Source of the DNA: Luteimonas terrae
Lineage (GTDB): Bacteria > Pseudomonadota > Gammaproteobacteria > Xanthomonadales > Xanthomonadaceae
Direction: 5' to 3'
DNA length: 54,070 nucleotides
Assembly: GCF_004358165.1 (NCBI RefSeq)
Contig: NZ_SMTG01000010.1
Location: 1 to 54,070 of the forward strand
How positions within the stretch are numbered: position 1 is the stretch's first letter; each line of letters starts with the position of its first letter. Position numbers and translations under genes: made by a program. Positions 28,870-38,369 of this stretch are shown here, piece by piece. Under the pieces are notes generated by a model. It worked only from the letters and a program-made list of their open reading frames with translations. It had not been told where the DNA came from and ran no database searches.

Positions 28870-29592
28870 ATGACCGCAGCCGCTCCCCCTCCCGAAACGC
28901 CGACACCGGCGACGCCGAAGACGCCGCTGCGCCGCGGCCCGCTGCTTCTGGCCGGCATCGTGGCGCTGGCCCTGCTGTTCGGACTCTGGGGCGCCTGGCA
29001 GGCCTTCGCGCCGACGTCCGGCAATCCGCAGCGCCAGCTCGCTGACCAGCAGTCCGAGCTCGACGGCCTGCGCCAGCAGGTGTCCACGCTGACTCGCTCC
29101 GACCAGATCAGCCGCGACGCCAACCGCGAACTGCAGGGCACGCTGGCCGAACGCGACGAGGAAATCGCCGCGCTGCGCGCCGACGTCGCCTTCTACGAAC
29201 GCTTCGTCGGCTCCACCGCGCAGCGGCGTGGTCTGACCGTGCACGAACTGCGCGTGCAGCCGCGCACCGACCAGGGCTGGCACTACACCGCCACGCTGAC
29301 CCAGAGCCTCAGCCGCGACGCCGCGAGCGTCGGCACGATGCGCCTGTCGATCGAAGGCACGCGCGACGGCCGTCTCGAAACCCTGGACTGGACGACGCTG
29401 CGCCAGAGCGACGATGCAGCCGGCGTGGCGTATTCGTTCAAGTATTTCCAGCAGATCGAGGGCGACATCGTGCTGCCGGCCGGCTTCCAGCCGCTGCGCG
29501 TGACCGTGCGGCTGGAGCCCGAGCGCGGCAGCGCCGTGGAACGGCCATTCAGCTGGGCCGACGTGACGCCGCGTTCCGCGCCGGATGCTTGA
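28870..29592 (+). CDS. DUF6776-like single-span membrane protein
   Basis: This 240-residue protein has one membrane helix ([20 protein letters not shown], about 26-45), a coiled-coil region ([20 protein letters not shown] through [20 protein letters not shown], about 56-115), and a C-terminal beta-rich periplasmic domain with YTATLTQSL and [17 protein letters not shown]. This layout matches a family annotated DUF6776 in Xanthomonadaceae, often beside erpA, though I name it from memory. Function is unknown. The erpA gene starts 32 bp downstream. Confidence 0.78.
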   Translation: MTAAAPPPETPTPATPKTPLRRGPLLLAGIVALALLFGLWGAWQAFAPTSGNPQRQLADQQSELDGLRQQVSTLTRSDQISRDANRELQGTLAERDEEIAALRADVAFYERFVGSTAQRRGLTVHELRVQPRTDQGWHYTATLTQSLSRDAASVGTMRLSIEGTRDGRLETLDWTTLRQSDDAAGVAYSFKYFQQIEGDIVLPAGFQPLRVTVRLEPERGSAVERPFSWADVTPRSAPDA

Positions 29593-29624
29593 AGCGGCCG
29601 GGGCCCAGCCCCATCCTGTGCGAC

Positions 29625-29999
29625 ATGAGCGAGCTTTTCACCCTTGAGAGTCCCGGTTACCAGTCGCTGGACCGGCCGCTGGACTTCACCCCGGCCGCTG
29701 CGGCGAAGGTGCGCGAGCTGATCGAAGGCGAGGGCAATCCGGCGCTGAACCTGCGCGTCTACATCCAGGGCGGCGGCTGCTCGGGCTTCCAGTACGGCTT
29801 CGAGTTCGACGAGCAGCGGGCCGAGGACGATCTGGCCGTGGTCACCGACGACGTGACCCTGGTGGTCGATCCGCTGAGCCTGCAGTACCTGATGGGCGCC
29901 TCGGTCGATTACGTCGAGAGCCTGCACGGCGCGCAGTTCACGATCCGCAATCCGAACGCGAAGTCGACCTGCGGTTGCGGCAGCAGCTTCAACGTCTGA
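29625..29999 (+). CDS. erpA: Iron-sulfur cluster insertion protein ErpA
   Basis: This 124-residue A-type carrier delivers [Fe-S] clusters to apoproteins, including isoprenoid enzymes. It aligns closely with E. coli Erp[33 protein letters not shown] and [16 protein letters not shown] are nearly identical. The three cluster cysteines are in GGGCSG and CGCG (C-terminal). I start at ATG 29625 (MSELFTLE); the upstream frame is not conserved. The preceding DUF6776-like gene may be in the same transcript. Confidence 0.95.
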   Translation: MSELFTLESPGYQSLDRPLDFTPAAAAKVRELIEGEGNPALNLRVYIQGGGCSGFQYGFEFDEQRAEDDLAVVTDDVTLVVDPLSLQYLMGASVDYVESLHGAQFTIRNPNAKSTCGCGSSFNV

Positions 30000-30030
30000 C
30001 GACATCTGCGCGCGGGATCGCGCGCTGTCC

Positions 30031-30058
30031 TTGCCGCGACACGACGTGGCGCCATAAT
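30031..30058 (+). promoter_or_regulatory. Promoter of nudC, leaderless spacing
   Basis: TTGCCG (30031-30036) and CATAAT (30053-30058) are 16 bp apart. CATAAT ends 6 bases before ATG 30065. No Shine-Dalgarno sequence is present in between. Confidence 0.6.
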
Positions 30059-30064
30059 CGGGTG

Positions 30065-30937
30065 ATGGACTTCAGCTTCGTCGACGCTCCGCTCGATCGC
30101 GCGGAACACCTGCGTACCGATTCCGACGCCCTGGCCCGCCTGTGGCCGGAGGCGCGCGTGCTGGTGCTCGATGCCAGGGGCGATGCCGGTGTCGATGCGC
30201 AGGGCATGCCCCCGGCGCTCGACGGCACTGCGGTCGGCATGCGTCCGGCATCGGCGGTGTTCCTCGGACTGCACGCGGACCAGGGCTGGTTCGCATTGCC
30301 GGCGAACGACGCACCGACGACGCTCGACATCCCCGCGACCATCGATCTGCGCAGCGCCGCCGCGCAGTGGCCGGTGCGCGAAGCCACCGCATTCGCGCAG
30401 GCGCGCGCGGTGCTGCACTGGCGCGACCGGCATCGCTTCTGCGGCGCCTGTGGCGCGCCGCTCGAATACGCGCGCGCGGGCTGGCTGGGGCGGTGCACCG
30501 GCTGCGGCATCGAACACTATCCGCGCACCGATCCTGCGGTGATCGTCGCCGTGACCGACGGCGCGCGCCTGCTGCTCGGTCGCCAGGCCGCATGGCCGGA
30601 AGGGCGTTATTCCACGCTGGCCGGATTCGTCGAGCCGGGCGAGACGCTGGAGCAGACCGTGATGCGCGAAGTCTTCGAAGAGAGCGCGATCCGTGTCACC
30701 GGCTGCCGCTATCTCGCCTCGCAGCCCTGGCCGTTTCCGGCATCGCTGATGCTCGGCTTCACCGCGCAGGCGCAGCCCGATGCGCCACAGGTCAACGACG
30801 AACTGGAAGACGCGCGCTGGTTCGAGGCGCAGGACATCGGCCTGGCGCTGCGTGATGCGCATCCGTGGTTGAAGCTGTCGCCGAAATCGTCAATCTCGCG
30901 CTGGCTCATCTCGGCCTGGCACGCCGCGCAGGCGTAA
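30065..30937 (+). CDS. nudC: NAD+ diphosphatase / NAD-decapping hydrolase
   Basis: This 290-residue Nudix enzyme splits NADH to NMNH and AMP and, in E. coli, removes NAD caps from RNA. A zinc ribbon has CGAC and CTGC (about residues 123-148), followed by YPRTDPAVIV. The Nudix box is GFVEPGETLEQTVMREVFEE (about 187-206), and the NADH-specific SQPWPFPASLM follows. Length is slightly above E. coli NudC (257) through the N-terminal domain. It lies within 8 kb of rppH, the other RNA 5'-end hydrolase, though in a separate transcription unit. Confidence 0.95.
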   Translation: MDFSFVDAPLDRAEHLRTDSDALARLWPEARVLVLDARGDAGVDAQGMPPALDGTAVGMRPASAVFLGLHADQGWFALPANDAPTTLDIPATIDLRSAAAQWPVREATAFAQARAVLHWRDRHRFCGACGAPLEYARAGWLGRCTGCGIEHYPRTDPAVIVAVTDGARLLLGRQAAWPEGRYSTLAGFVEPGETLEQTVMREVFEESAIRVTGCRYLASQPWPFPASLMLGFTAQAQPDAPQVNDELEDARWFEAQDIGLALRDAHPWLKLSPKSSISRWLISAWHAAQA

Positions 30938-30950
30938 AGGCCCGGGGGAA

Positions 30951-31388
30951 TCAGCCCGGCGCGAGCAAGGTGAAAGGCATCCAGGGCAGATTGCGCGCGA
31001 CCCAGTACATCAGTACCAGCGCGACCCAGGGCCTCCAGTCGGACGCCACGCGCGCAAGCCGCTGCAGCCACGGCGGCCGCCAGCCCAGATGCCAGCCCGC
31101 GAACAGCGGCACCAGCGCCAGCAGCACGAACAGCAGGGGATTCATCGAGACCGCACGCGGCAGGTCGCCATGGACCAGCGCGTGCAGGCAGCGGGTCAGG
31201 CCGCAGGCCGGGCAATGCCAGCCGGTGGCGCTGTAGAACATGCAAGGCGGAAACGGACTGCCGGGTGCGTTGGGATCGAAACTGCGCAGCAACCACGCGC
31301 CGGTGGCCGCCAGCGTCACGCCACCGCCCGCGAGTGCGATGGTCAAGGCACGCAGGCGACGCGGCACGTGGCTGCCGGCAGTGGACAT
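30951..31388 (-). CDS. DUF2752 membrane protein
   Basis: The 145-residue protein has three likely membrane helices and the DUF2752 core HCPACGLTRCLHALVHGD, in which CPACG forms a compact cysteine motif near the membrane, then NPLLFVLLALVPLF. Function is unknown. Its ATG overlaps the stop of the CD225-family gene by one base (TGATG), so the two are translationally coupled and probably work together. Confidence 0.85.
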   Translation of the reverse strand: MSTAGSHVPRRLRALTIALAGGGVTLAATGAWLLRSFDPNAPGSPFPPCMFYSATGWHCPACGLTRCLHALVHGDLPRAVSMNPLLFVLLALVPLFAGWHLGWRPPWLQRLARVASDWRPWVALVLMYWVARNLPWMPFTLLAPG

Positions 31389-31780
31389 CAGACGCCCGAC
31401 TGGATCTGGTCCATCATCATCTGGTACTGCGCCATGCCGCCGCCGAGGGTGAACGAGTAGATCGTCCACAGCAGGCCGACGATGCACAGACCGGTCGTGA
31501 CCCAGCACCAGGTCTTGGCGGTGCTCGATGCGCGCTGCGCACCTGCCAGATCGCCCTGGCCCAGCAAGGTGTTGACCTTGGCGGCGAACACGATCGCGAC
31601 GATGCCCGGGATGGTGCCGATGATGCAGCACAGGCACAGCGACAGCACCGTGGCGACGATCGACCAGGCGAGATGGTTGGGCACGGTGCCCGGTGCGAGC
31701 GGGGCGCCCGGCGGCGGTGCGCCGTACGGCGGTGGTTCCGGGGTGCCGTAGGAGCCGGGTGGCGGCGGAATCGAACTCAT
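31388..31780 (-). CDS. CD225/dispanin family membrane protein
   Basis: The 130-residue protein has a proline/glycine-rich cytoplasmic N-terminus (about 1-37) and two membrane helices, the first with SIVATVLSLCLCCIIGTIPG and the second with WCWVTTGLCIVGLLWTIYSF. The intervening loop AAKVNTLLGQGDLAGAQRAS is the hallmark of the CD225/dispanin family, which includes eukaryotic IFITM proteins. AGGAG lies 7 bases before ATG 31780, and a -10-like TACAGT is at 31855-31850 on the minus strand. The bacterial role is unknown; a DUF2752 gene is coupled downstream. Confidence 0.88.
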   Translation of the reverse strand: MSSIPPPPGSYGTPEPPPYGAPPPGAPLAPGTVPNHLAWSIVATVLSLCLCCIIGTIPGIVAIVFAAKVNTLLGQGDLAGAQRASSTAKTWCWVTTGLCIVGLLWTIYSFTLGGGMAQYQMMMDQIQSGV

Positions 31781-31891
31781 CGAGAAAACTCCTTGTGCTG
31801 CAACGGTTGGGAACTGTCGATGACCGCCGTCAGGCGACGGGGACGCCGTACTGTAGCGCCACACTTGTGCATTGCGACGTCAGGACGCGGA

Positions 31892-33841
31892 TCAGGCGGC
31901 ATCGCCACGCAGCACGCGCACCTGCGCCTCCAGGGCGCCGGCGTCGATCGATGCGCCATCCTCGATGCGCGGACCCGCGACGACGTCGATCCGCGCGCGC
32001 GCGCGCCTGGGCACGCGCATGCGGCCAAGGCGCGAGTCGCGGTGGCTCCACATGCTCGACCACATGCCGCGCAAGGCCATCGGCACCACCGGCACGCGCT
32101 GGCCCCGTTCGGCGGCGCGTTCGAGGATGCGCTCGACGCCCGACTTGAAGGCGGAGATTTCGCCGTCGCGCGTCAGCTTGCCCTCGGGAAAGATGCCGAC
32201 CAGTTCGCCTTCTGCCAGCGCGGCGTCGATCGCGTCGAACGCGCGCTGCATCAGGTCGGGGTCCTCCTTCGCACCGGCGATCGGAATCGCCTTCGCGTGC
32301 CGGAAGATCCACGACAGGCCGGGTACGTTGAAGATGCGGTAGTACATGACGAAGCGCACCGGGCGCGGGATCGCCGCCGACAGGATCAACGCATCCATGT
32401 AGCTGACGTGGTTGCAGACGATCAGCGCCGCGCCGTCGGCCGGCACCGCCGATTCCACGTCGCGCGGGCGCAGCCGGTAGAGCACGCGCACCAACAGCAT
32501 GCTGGCAAAGCGCATCAGGAACTCGGGCACGATGGTGAAGATCCACAGCGCGACCAGGCCGTTGGCGATCGCGAGCGCGAGGAACACCTGCGGGATGCTC
32601 AGCCCCGGCAGGGGCACCCGGACACCGGCGACGGTGAACCCGTCCATCTGCAGCAGCACGCCGAGCACCGCGGCGCTGACGATGAAGAGCGAGTTCTGGA
32701 TATTGAGGCCGGCGATCACGCGCGAGAGTTCCGACTTCGGCGTGCGGCTCTGGATCAAGGCGAACAGCGGCACGACAAAGAAGCCGGTACACATGCCGAT
32801 GCCGGTCAGGTCGATGACGATGCGCCAGCCGGCCCAGTCGCCGAGGAACTGCGCGATCGTCAGCCCGGTCGCCGGCGGCGCGCCGGGACGCGCGAAGTAC
32901 AGATCCAGCAGGAATGCGGTGATGCCGATCGCGCCGACCGGCACCAGGCCGATTTCGACCGAACGCCCCGACAGCTTCTCGCACAGCAGCGAGCCGACGC
33001 CGACGCCGATCGAGAACAGCGCCAGCGCGAAAATGTAGAGTGCGGTGTCGTTGGCCACGCCGCCCAGATGCAGCTCGGCGTAGGTCGGCAGCTGCGCGGT
33101 CAGCACCGTGCCGACGAACCAGAACCACGACACGCCGAGAATCGCGTTGCGCACCGCGAGCTGGCGCTTGGCCAGACGCATGATCGCGCGCGATTCGGGA
33201 ATCGGATTCCAGTTCACCTTGAGCTCCGGCGCACCGGCATCGACCTTGGGAATCAGCCGCGCGACGAGATTGCCGGCCACCGCCAGCACGACGACCGACA
33301 CGGCCGCGGCCTCCGGCCCGTAGCTGCCGGCGAGCTTGAACACCAGGCCGCCGTAGATCATGCCGACGAGGATCGAGATCGATGTGCCCATCTCGACCAG
33401 GCCGTTGCCGCCGGTGAGCTCCTCGGGTCGCAGCACCGACGGCAGGATCGAATACTTCACCGGGCCGAACAGCGTGGACTGCGTGCCCGTGAGGAACAGC
33501 GCGACCAGCAGCACCGGCATGCTCTCGAGCAGGAAGCCTGCCGCCGCGACCGACATGATCACGATCTCCATCGTCGTGGTGATGACGATGAGCTTCTGCT
33601 TCTCGACCTTCTCCGCGATCTGCCCGGCGATCGCCGAGAACAGGAAGTAGGGCAGGATGAAGAGCGCCGGCGCGAGATTGGTGTAGAGCGTGCGCTCGCT
33701 GCCGCTGACGCCGAGAAAGAACAGCAGCGCGATGATCGACTGCCGGTAGACGTTGTCGTTGAAGGCGCCCAGCGCCTGGACCGTGAAGTAGGGCAGGAAG
33801 CGGCGCTGGCGGAGCAGCGCGAACTGGGACTGGCCGGACAT
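31892..33841 (-). CDS. MFS transporter-acyltransferase fusion (LplT-PlsC type)
   Basis: The 649-residue protein joins an MFS permease (about residues 1-420) to a 1-acylglycerol-3-phosphate acyltransferase domain (about 430-649). The permease start RFLPYFTVQALGAFNDNVYRQ and GPVKYSILP are typical of LplT lysophospholipid flippases. The acyltransferase has NHVSYMD (catalytic His and Asp) and the phosphate-binding FPEGKLTRDG. In E. coli lplT and aas are separate genes, with Aas also carrying an acyl-ACP synthetase domain; here only the acyltransferase part is fused. A role in taking up and reacylating lysophospholipids is inferred. GAGGAG lies close before ATG 33841. Confidence 0.92.
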   Translation of the reverse strand: MSGQSQFALLRQRRFLPYFTVQALGAFNDNVYRQSIIALLFFLGVSGSERTLYTNLAPALFILPYFLFSAIAGQIAEKVEKQKLIVITTTMEIVIMSVAAAGFLLESMPVLLVALFLTGTQSTLFGPVKYSILPSVLRPEELTGGNGLVEMGTSISILVGMIYGGLVFKLAGSYGPEAAAVSVVVLAVAGNLVARLIPKVDAGAPELKVNWNPIPESRAIMRLAKRQLAVRNAILGVSWFWFVGTVLTAQLPTYAELHLGGVANDTALYIFALALFSIGVGVGSLLCEKLSGRSVEIGLVPVGAIGITAFLLDLYFARPGAPPATGLTIAQFLGDWAGWRIVIDLTGIGMCTGFFVVPLFALIQSRTPKSELSRVIAGLNIQNSLFIVSAAVLGVLLQMDGFTVAGVRVPLPGLSIPQVFLALAIANGLVALWIFTIVPEFLMRFASMLLVRVLYRLRPRDVESAVPADGAALIVCNHVSYMDALILSAAIPRPVRFVMYYRIFNVPGLSWIFRHAKAIPIAGAKEDPDLMQRAFDAIDAALAEGELVGIFPEGKLTRDGEISAFKSGVERILERAAERGQRVPVVPMALRGMWSSMWSHRDSRLGRMRVPRRARARIDVVAGPRIEDGASIDAGALEAQVRVLRGDAA

Positions 33842-33899
33842 GCGGGCTCCTCGACGATGCGCGGAGCCTAGCAAAGCCGCATGGCGTTGCGCGCGGCGC

Positions 33900-34397
33900 T
33901 CAGCCCGGCGTATCGGGGAAGGCTTCGCGCACCGCGCGATAGCGCGCCTCGAGCTCCTGGCGGATCTCGCGACGCTGGCGGCCCTGCTCGAAGCGGCGGT
34001 GTTCCTCGGGCGTCTGCGGATCGCGCGGCGGCACCGGCGTGCTGCGGCCGTTCTCGTCCATCGCCACCATCGTGAAGAAGCAGCTGTTGGTATGGCGCAC
34101 CGCGCGGTTGCGGATGTCCTCGGTGATCACCTTGATGCCGACTTCCATCGACGTGCGGCCGGTGTAGTTCACCGACGCGAGAAACGTCACCAGCTCGCCG
34201 ACGTGAATCGGCTCGCGGAACGTCACCTGATCCACCGACAGCGTCACGACGTAGCGGCCCGCATAGCGGCTGGCGCATGCGTAGGCCACTTCGTCGAGAT
34301 ACTTGAGCAACGTGCCGCCATGCACGTTGCCGGAGAAGTTCGCCATGTCCGGCGTCATCAGCACGGTCATGCTCAGCTGCGCGTTGCCTGGAATCAC
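33900..34397 (-). CDS. Acyl-CoA thioesterase, hotdog fold
   Basis: This roughly 165-residue protein has the hotdog core with MANFSGNVHGGTLLKYLDEVAYACASRY, the YciA/acyl-CoA hydrolase signature, whose glycine-rich turn and Asp are the active region. TFREPIHVGELVTFLASVNYTGRTSMEVG follows as in the family. It is cytoplasmic and hydrolyses acyl-CoA of unknown chain length. The charged C-terminal tail is extended. I propose GTG 34397 (VIPGNAQLSM) with GAGG upstream, because earlier codons overlap the end of purD; an internal ATG is possible. It is co-directional with purD, 28 bp downstream. Confidence 0.85.
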   Translation of the reverse strand: MIPGNAQLSMTVLMTPDMANFSGNVHGGTLLKYLDEVAYACASRYAGRYVVTLSVDQVTFREPIHVGELVTFLASVNYTGRTSMEVGIKVITEDIRNRAVRHTNSCFFTMVAMDENGRSTPVPPRDPQTPEEHRRFEQGRQRREIRQELEARYRAVREAFPDTPG

Positions 34398-34425
34398 GGT
34401 CGTGCCCTCGTCGCATTCGAACAGA

Positions 34426-35724
34426 TCAGGCGTCGCCGCGCTCGCGCGCGATCGCGCGCCAGCCGATGTCGTGGCGGTGGAACTCGCCCGGCCAGGAAAT
34501 GCCGGCGATCTCGCCGTAGGCACGCGCCTGCGCATCGGCGACGGTCTCGCCCAGCGCGGCCACGCACAGCACGCGACCGCCGGCCGTCACGGCCTGGCCG
34601 TGCGCGTCGAGCTTGGTGCCGGCGTGGAAGACCTTGGTGTCGGCCAGCGGTGGCGTGTCCCAGGTATTGATGACGTCGCCGGTGCGCGGCGTGTCCGGGT
34701 AATGCTCGGCGGCCATCACCACGCCCAGCGATGGTCGCGGGTCCCACTTTGCCTCGACGCCGTCGAGGCGGCCGTCGATTGCGGCTTCGACCAGATCCAG
34801 CAGATCCGATTGCAGGCGCAACATCACCGGCTGGGTCTCCGGATCGCCGAAGCGCACGTTGAACTCGATGACCTTCGGCGCGCCGCTCGCATCGATCATC
34901 AGACCGGCGTAGAGGAAGCCGGTGAACGGCACACCGTCTTCGATCATGCCGCGCACGGTGGGCTCGACGACCTCGCGCATCACGCGCGCATGGACTTCCG
35001 GCGTCACGACCGGCGCCGGCGAGTACGCACCCATGCCGCCGGTGTTGGGGCCGGTGTCGCCGTCGCCGACGCGCTTGTGGTCCTGGCTGGTCGCCATCGG
35101 CAGCGCGGTCGTCCCGTCGACGATCGAGATGAAGCTGGCTTCCTCGCCGTCGAGGAATTCCTCGATCACCACGCGCGCACCGGCCGCGCCGAAGGCGTTG
35201 CCCGAGAGCATGTCAGTGATCGCGGCTTCGGCCTCGTCCAGCGACATCGCCACGATCACGCCCTTGCCGGCGGCCAGGCCGTCGGCCTTGATGACGATCG
35301 GCGCGCCGTGCTGGCGCACGTATTCGATCGCGGTATCGGCATCGGTGAACACCGAATAGCCCGCGGTCGGAATCGCGTGCCGGGCGAGGAAGTCCTTGGC
35401 GAAGGCCTTGCTGCCCTCGAGCTGCGCGGCGGCCGCGGTGGGGCCGAAGATGCGCAGGCCGGCCGCGCGGAAGCGATCGACGACACCGGCGACCAGCGGC
35501 GCCTCGGGGCCGACGACGGTTACGGCCACTCCTTCGGACTGCGCGAGCGCCAGCAGCGCATCGATGTCGGTCGCCGCCACGTCGACGTTGCGGCAACCGG
35601 CTTCCTTCGCCGTGCCCGCATTGCCCGGCGCGACCAGCACCTCGCCGACCTGCGACGACTGCGCGAGCTTCCACGCCAGCGCGTGCTCGCGACCGCCCGA
35701 ACCGATGACGAGGACCTTTTTCAT
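34426..35724 (-). CDS. purD: Phosphoribosylamine-glycine ligase
   Basis: This 432-residue cytoplasmic enzyme makes glycinamide ribonucleotide, the second step of purine synthesis. It has [18 protein letters not shown] at the N-terminus, the ATP-grasp region with [17 protein letters not shown], the block [22 protein letters not shown], and [15 protein letters not shown]. Length is standard. ATG 35724 is certain from the N-terminal motif. purH lies 2.6 kb away on the same strand, separated by a lipoprotein gene and the oppositely oriented symporter gene, so the usual purHD pair is split. Confidence 0.97.
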   Translation of the reverse strand: MKKVLVIGSGGREHALAWKLAQSSQVGEVLVAPGNAGTAKEAGCRNVDVAATDIDALLALAQSEGVAVTVVGPEAPLVAGVVDRFRAAGLRIFGPTAAAAQLEGSKAFAKDFLARHAIPTAGYSVFTDADTAIEYVRQHGAPIVIKADGLAAGKGVIVAMSLDEAEAAITDMLSGNAFGAAGARVVIEEFLDGEEASFISIVDGTTALPMATSQDHKRVGDGDTGPNTGGMGAYSPAPVVTPEVHARVMREVVEPTVRGMIEDGVPFTGFLYAGLMIDASGAPKVIEFNVRFGDPETQPVMLRLQSDLLDLVEAAIDGRLDGVEAKWDPRPSLGVVMAAEHYPDTPRTGDVINTWDTPPLADTKVFHAGTKLDAHGQAVTAGGRVLCVAALGETVADAQARAYGEIAGISWPGEFHRHDIGWRAIARERGDA

Positions 35725-35866
35725 GCGCGACTGCCTGGAACCGGAAAGCCGCCAGTTTAAGCCAGCTGCGCGCTGTGGCCGCGCGCTCGGCGTCCGGCTG
35801 TGCACCGGGCCGCGCAGGGCGCGATGCTAGGCTCGGTCGCTTCGCATACCGGAGTACCGGCCGCTG

Positions 35867-37339
35867 ATGGATGTGGTCCAGCTGATCGAGAACGCCCTGT
35901 CGCCCGTCGTCGGCGCCGTCAACGGCGTACTGTGGAACTACGTCCTGGTGGGCGTGCTGCCGCTGGTCGGCATCTGGTTCAGTCTGCGCCTGGGCTTCGT
36001 GCAGCTGCGACGGTTCCCACAGATGTTGCGCAACCTGCGGCGCGGCACCGACGACGATCGCGCGGGGATCTCGCCGTTGCAGTCCTTGTGCACGTCGCTG
36101 GCCTCGCGCGTGGGCACGGGTAATCTGGTGGGCGTGGCGATCGCGCTCGGCGTCGGTGGCCCCGGCGCGATCTTCTGGATGTGGCTCGTCGCGTTCTTCG
36201 GCATGGCGACCGCGTACGTCGAGAGCGCGCTGGCGCAGCTCTACAAGCAGCGCGACGCGGAAGGCCATTACCGCGGCGGCCCCGCGTTCTACATGGCGCG
36301 CGGCCTGCGCGCGCCGTGGCTCGGCGCGATCTTCTCGGTATGCCTGGTGCTGGCCTTCGGCCTGGTGTTCAGCGCGGTCCAGGCCAATTCGATTTCCGGC
36401 GCCGTGTCGGAAGCCTGGGGCATCGGGCCGGCATGGACGGCCGGCGCGCTGGTGCTGGTCGCCGCGCCGGTGATCTTCGGCGGGCTGCGCCGCGTGGCAC
36501 GGATGTCGGAGGTGGTCGTGCCGGTGATGGCTCTGGGCTATCTGGCGCTGGCGGGCTGGGTGGTGCTGACGCATCTGGGCGAGGTGCCTGCGATGCTCGC
36601 GCTGATCGTGCGCAGCGCGTTCGGTCTCGACCAGGCGGCTGGCGGCGTGCTGGGCGGACTCGCGGTCGCATTGCTCAATGGCGTCAAACGCGGCCTGTTC
36701 TCCAACGAGGCCGGCATGGGCAGCGCGCCGAACATCGCTGCCTCGGCCACGCCGGTGCCGCATCACCCGGCCAGTCAGGGCCTGATCCAGGCCTTCGGCG
36801 TATTCGTCGACACCTTGCTGGTCTGCACCGCCACCGCGCTGATGATCCTGCTCTCGGGCGTGCTGCCGGTGGGGAGCGAGGGCGCCGTGCTCACGCAACA
36901 GGCGATGGCGGTGCACTTCGGCAGTTGGGGGCCGGTGTTCATCGCGGTCGCACTGACGCTGTTCGCGCTCACGTCGATTCTGGGCAACTACGCGTACGCC
37001 GAGAGCGCGGTGCTGTTCCTGCGCGGCGGCGCGACCGGTCTGCTGCTGCTGCGCATCGGATGCCTGGGCATGGTCGCGTGGGGCGCCTTCGCGAAGCTCG
37101 ACATCGTCTGGGAGACCGCCGATGCGGCGATGGGCCTGATGGCGGTGGTCAACCTGGCTGCGGTGATGCTGCTGTCCGGCGTCGCGATCAAGCTCACGCG
37201 CGACTACGACCGCAAACTGCGCGCCGGCGATCCCTCGCCGCGACTGGATGCGGCGGATTTTCCGGAACTGGGCGACTCGATCGATCGCAGCATCTGGACG
37301 AAGACCCCGACCAGGCCGCCGATCCCGGGCAACCCCTGA
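35867..37339 (+). CDS. Sodium:alanine symporter (AGCS family)
   Basis: This 490-residue inner-membrane transporter moves small amino acids (alanine, glycine) with sodium. Family marks include the N-terminal NGVLWNYVLVGVLPLVGIW, LASRVGTGNLVGVAIALGVGGPGAIFWMW (about 83-111), KRGLFSNEAGMGSAPN, and the helix ending FGILGNYAYAES-like segment (here ILGNYAYAES). About ten membrane helices are expected. TAGGCT at 35828-35833 may be its -10. It is inserted, in the opposite direction, between purD and the lipoprotein-purH genes. Confidence 0.92.
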   Translation: MDVVQLIENALSPVVGAVNGVLWNYVLVGVLPLVGIWFSLRLGFVQLRRFPQMLRNLRRGTDDDRAGISPLQSLCTSLASRVGTGNLVGVAIALGVGGPGAIFWMWLVAFFGMATAYVESALAQLYKQRDAEGHYRGGPAFYMARGLRAPWLGAIFSVCLVLAFGLVFSAVQANSISGAVSEAWGIGPAWTAGALVLVAAPVIFGGLRRVARMSEVVVPVMALGYLALAGWVVLTHLGEVPAMLALIVRSAFGLDQAAGGVLGGLAVALLNGVKRGLFSNEAGMGSAPNIAASATPVPHHPASQGLIQAFGVFVDTLLVCTATALMILLSGVLPVGSEGAVLTQQAMAVHFGSWGPVFIAVALTLFALTSILGNYAYAESAVLFLRGGATGLLLLRIGCLGMVAWGAFAKLDIVWETADAAMGLMAVVNLAAVMLLSGVAIKLTRDYDRKLRAGDPSPRLDAADFPELGDSIDRSIWTKTPTRPPIPGNP

Positions 37340-37382
37340 TCGAAGCCGGACGCGCGGCCCCGTGCCGCGCCTGCGCTTTCCG

Positions 37383-38279
37383 TCAGTCGCAGCCCGAATC
37401 GCGCTGCAACGCCGGCGGCACGCGCCAGGCGCCGGCGGCGCCGTCGAAAGGCACGGCGTGGCTGCGATCCACACGCCGGCCGCAGGCCTCGCCGCGCTCG
37501 TGCACGCGCAGCGGCCACACCGCCGCGGTCGCATCGCGCATGTCGACGGTCAGTTCGAACGCGAGGTCGTAGCCGGCGTCGGGTGCGCAGTCGTCGCGTT
37601 CCGCGCAGCCTTCCATCGCACCGAGATTGTCGAGGCTGGTGCGCAGGCTGCCGGCCTGATGGAACGCGCCTGCGTCGGGCAGCACGATCGAGGCATTACC
37701 GACGGTGATGCCCTGGCCGGTGAAGCCGTCCTCGACGACGAAACCGTACAGGCGCGGGCCGAAGCGCCGCACCTCGACATCGGCAACGTCACCGATGCTG
37801 CCGAAGCTGTCCATGTGCTGGCGCGCATCGGCGACGACCGCGCCGTCGACGATGCGCAGCTGGAAGAAATCCGTCAGCGCCGTGGTCACGTGCCCGGCGC
37901 CGTCGGGCACGCCGCAGACCGCCACGAGTTCGGCCGGCGCATCGGCGCTGCCGATCGCCTCGCGCGCGCAGATCTCGCGCGAGGCCGGCGCGTTGCCGAG
38001 ACCGTCGGCGACCGGCGTGCCGGGCCAGTCGCCCTGCAGCTGGGCCAGCTCGCCGTACTGGCTGACGAGATAGTCGCGGACCGCGCCGCCATCGAGGCCG
38101 ACCGGCGTCTGCGCCGCGTCGCGCGCCGGCAGTGCATCGCGCGTGGCGAGCACCTCCGGTGTGGACGCCGGCATCGCGGCGGCTGCAGGCGGCGCAGGCG
38201 TCTCGCCGCAGGCCGCCAGCACGCACGACAGCGCTGCGACGAGCAAGCACCGCACGGGTTTCGGCGAAGACGACGGCAT
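37383..38279 (-). CDS. Hypothetical lipoprotein
   Basis: The 298-residue protein has a lipoprotein signal peptide with the lipobox LAAC (Cys24), then a proline/alanine linker, and a secreted domain with six or more cysteines (for example REICARE, AVCGVPD, EGCAERDDCAPD, GEACGRR) likely in disulfides. I recognise no family. The residue after Cys is Gly, which favours the outer membrane under the +2 rule. It lies between purH and the symporter. Confidence 0.75.
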   Translation of the reverse strand: MPSSSPKPVRCLLVAALSCVLAACGETPAPPAAAAMPASTPEVLATRDALPARDAAQTPVGLDGGAVRDYLVSQYGELAQLQGDWPGTPVADGLGNAPASREICAREAIGSADAPAELVAVCGVPDGAGHVTTALTDFFQLRIVDGAVVADARQHMDSFGSIGDVADVEVRRFGPRLYGFVVEDGFTGQGITVGNASIVLPDAGAFHQAGSLRTSLDNLGAMEGCAERDDCAPDAGYDLAFELTVDMRDATAAVWPLRVHERGEACGRRVDRSHAVPFDGAAGAWRVPPALQRDSGCD

Positions 38280-38369
38280 CGGCGCATCCTGCGGAGAAGA
38301 TGCGCCGGACTCTAGCAGCGGCCGTCGCGCGATCCGTTCACGCGCACGTGGCGCGCGGAGACCTTGCGA

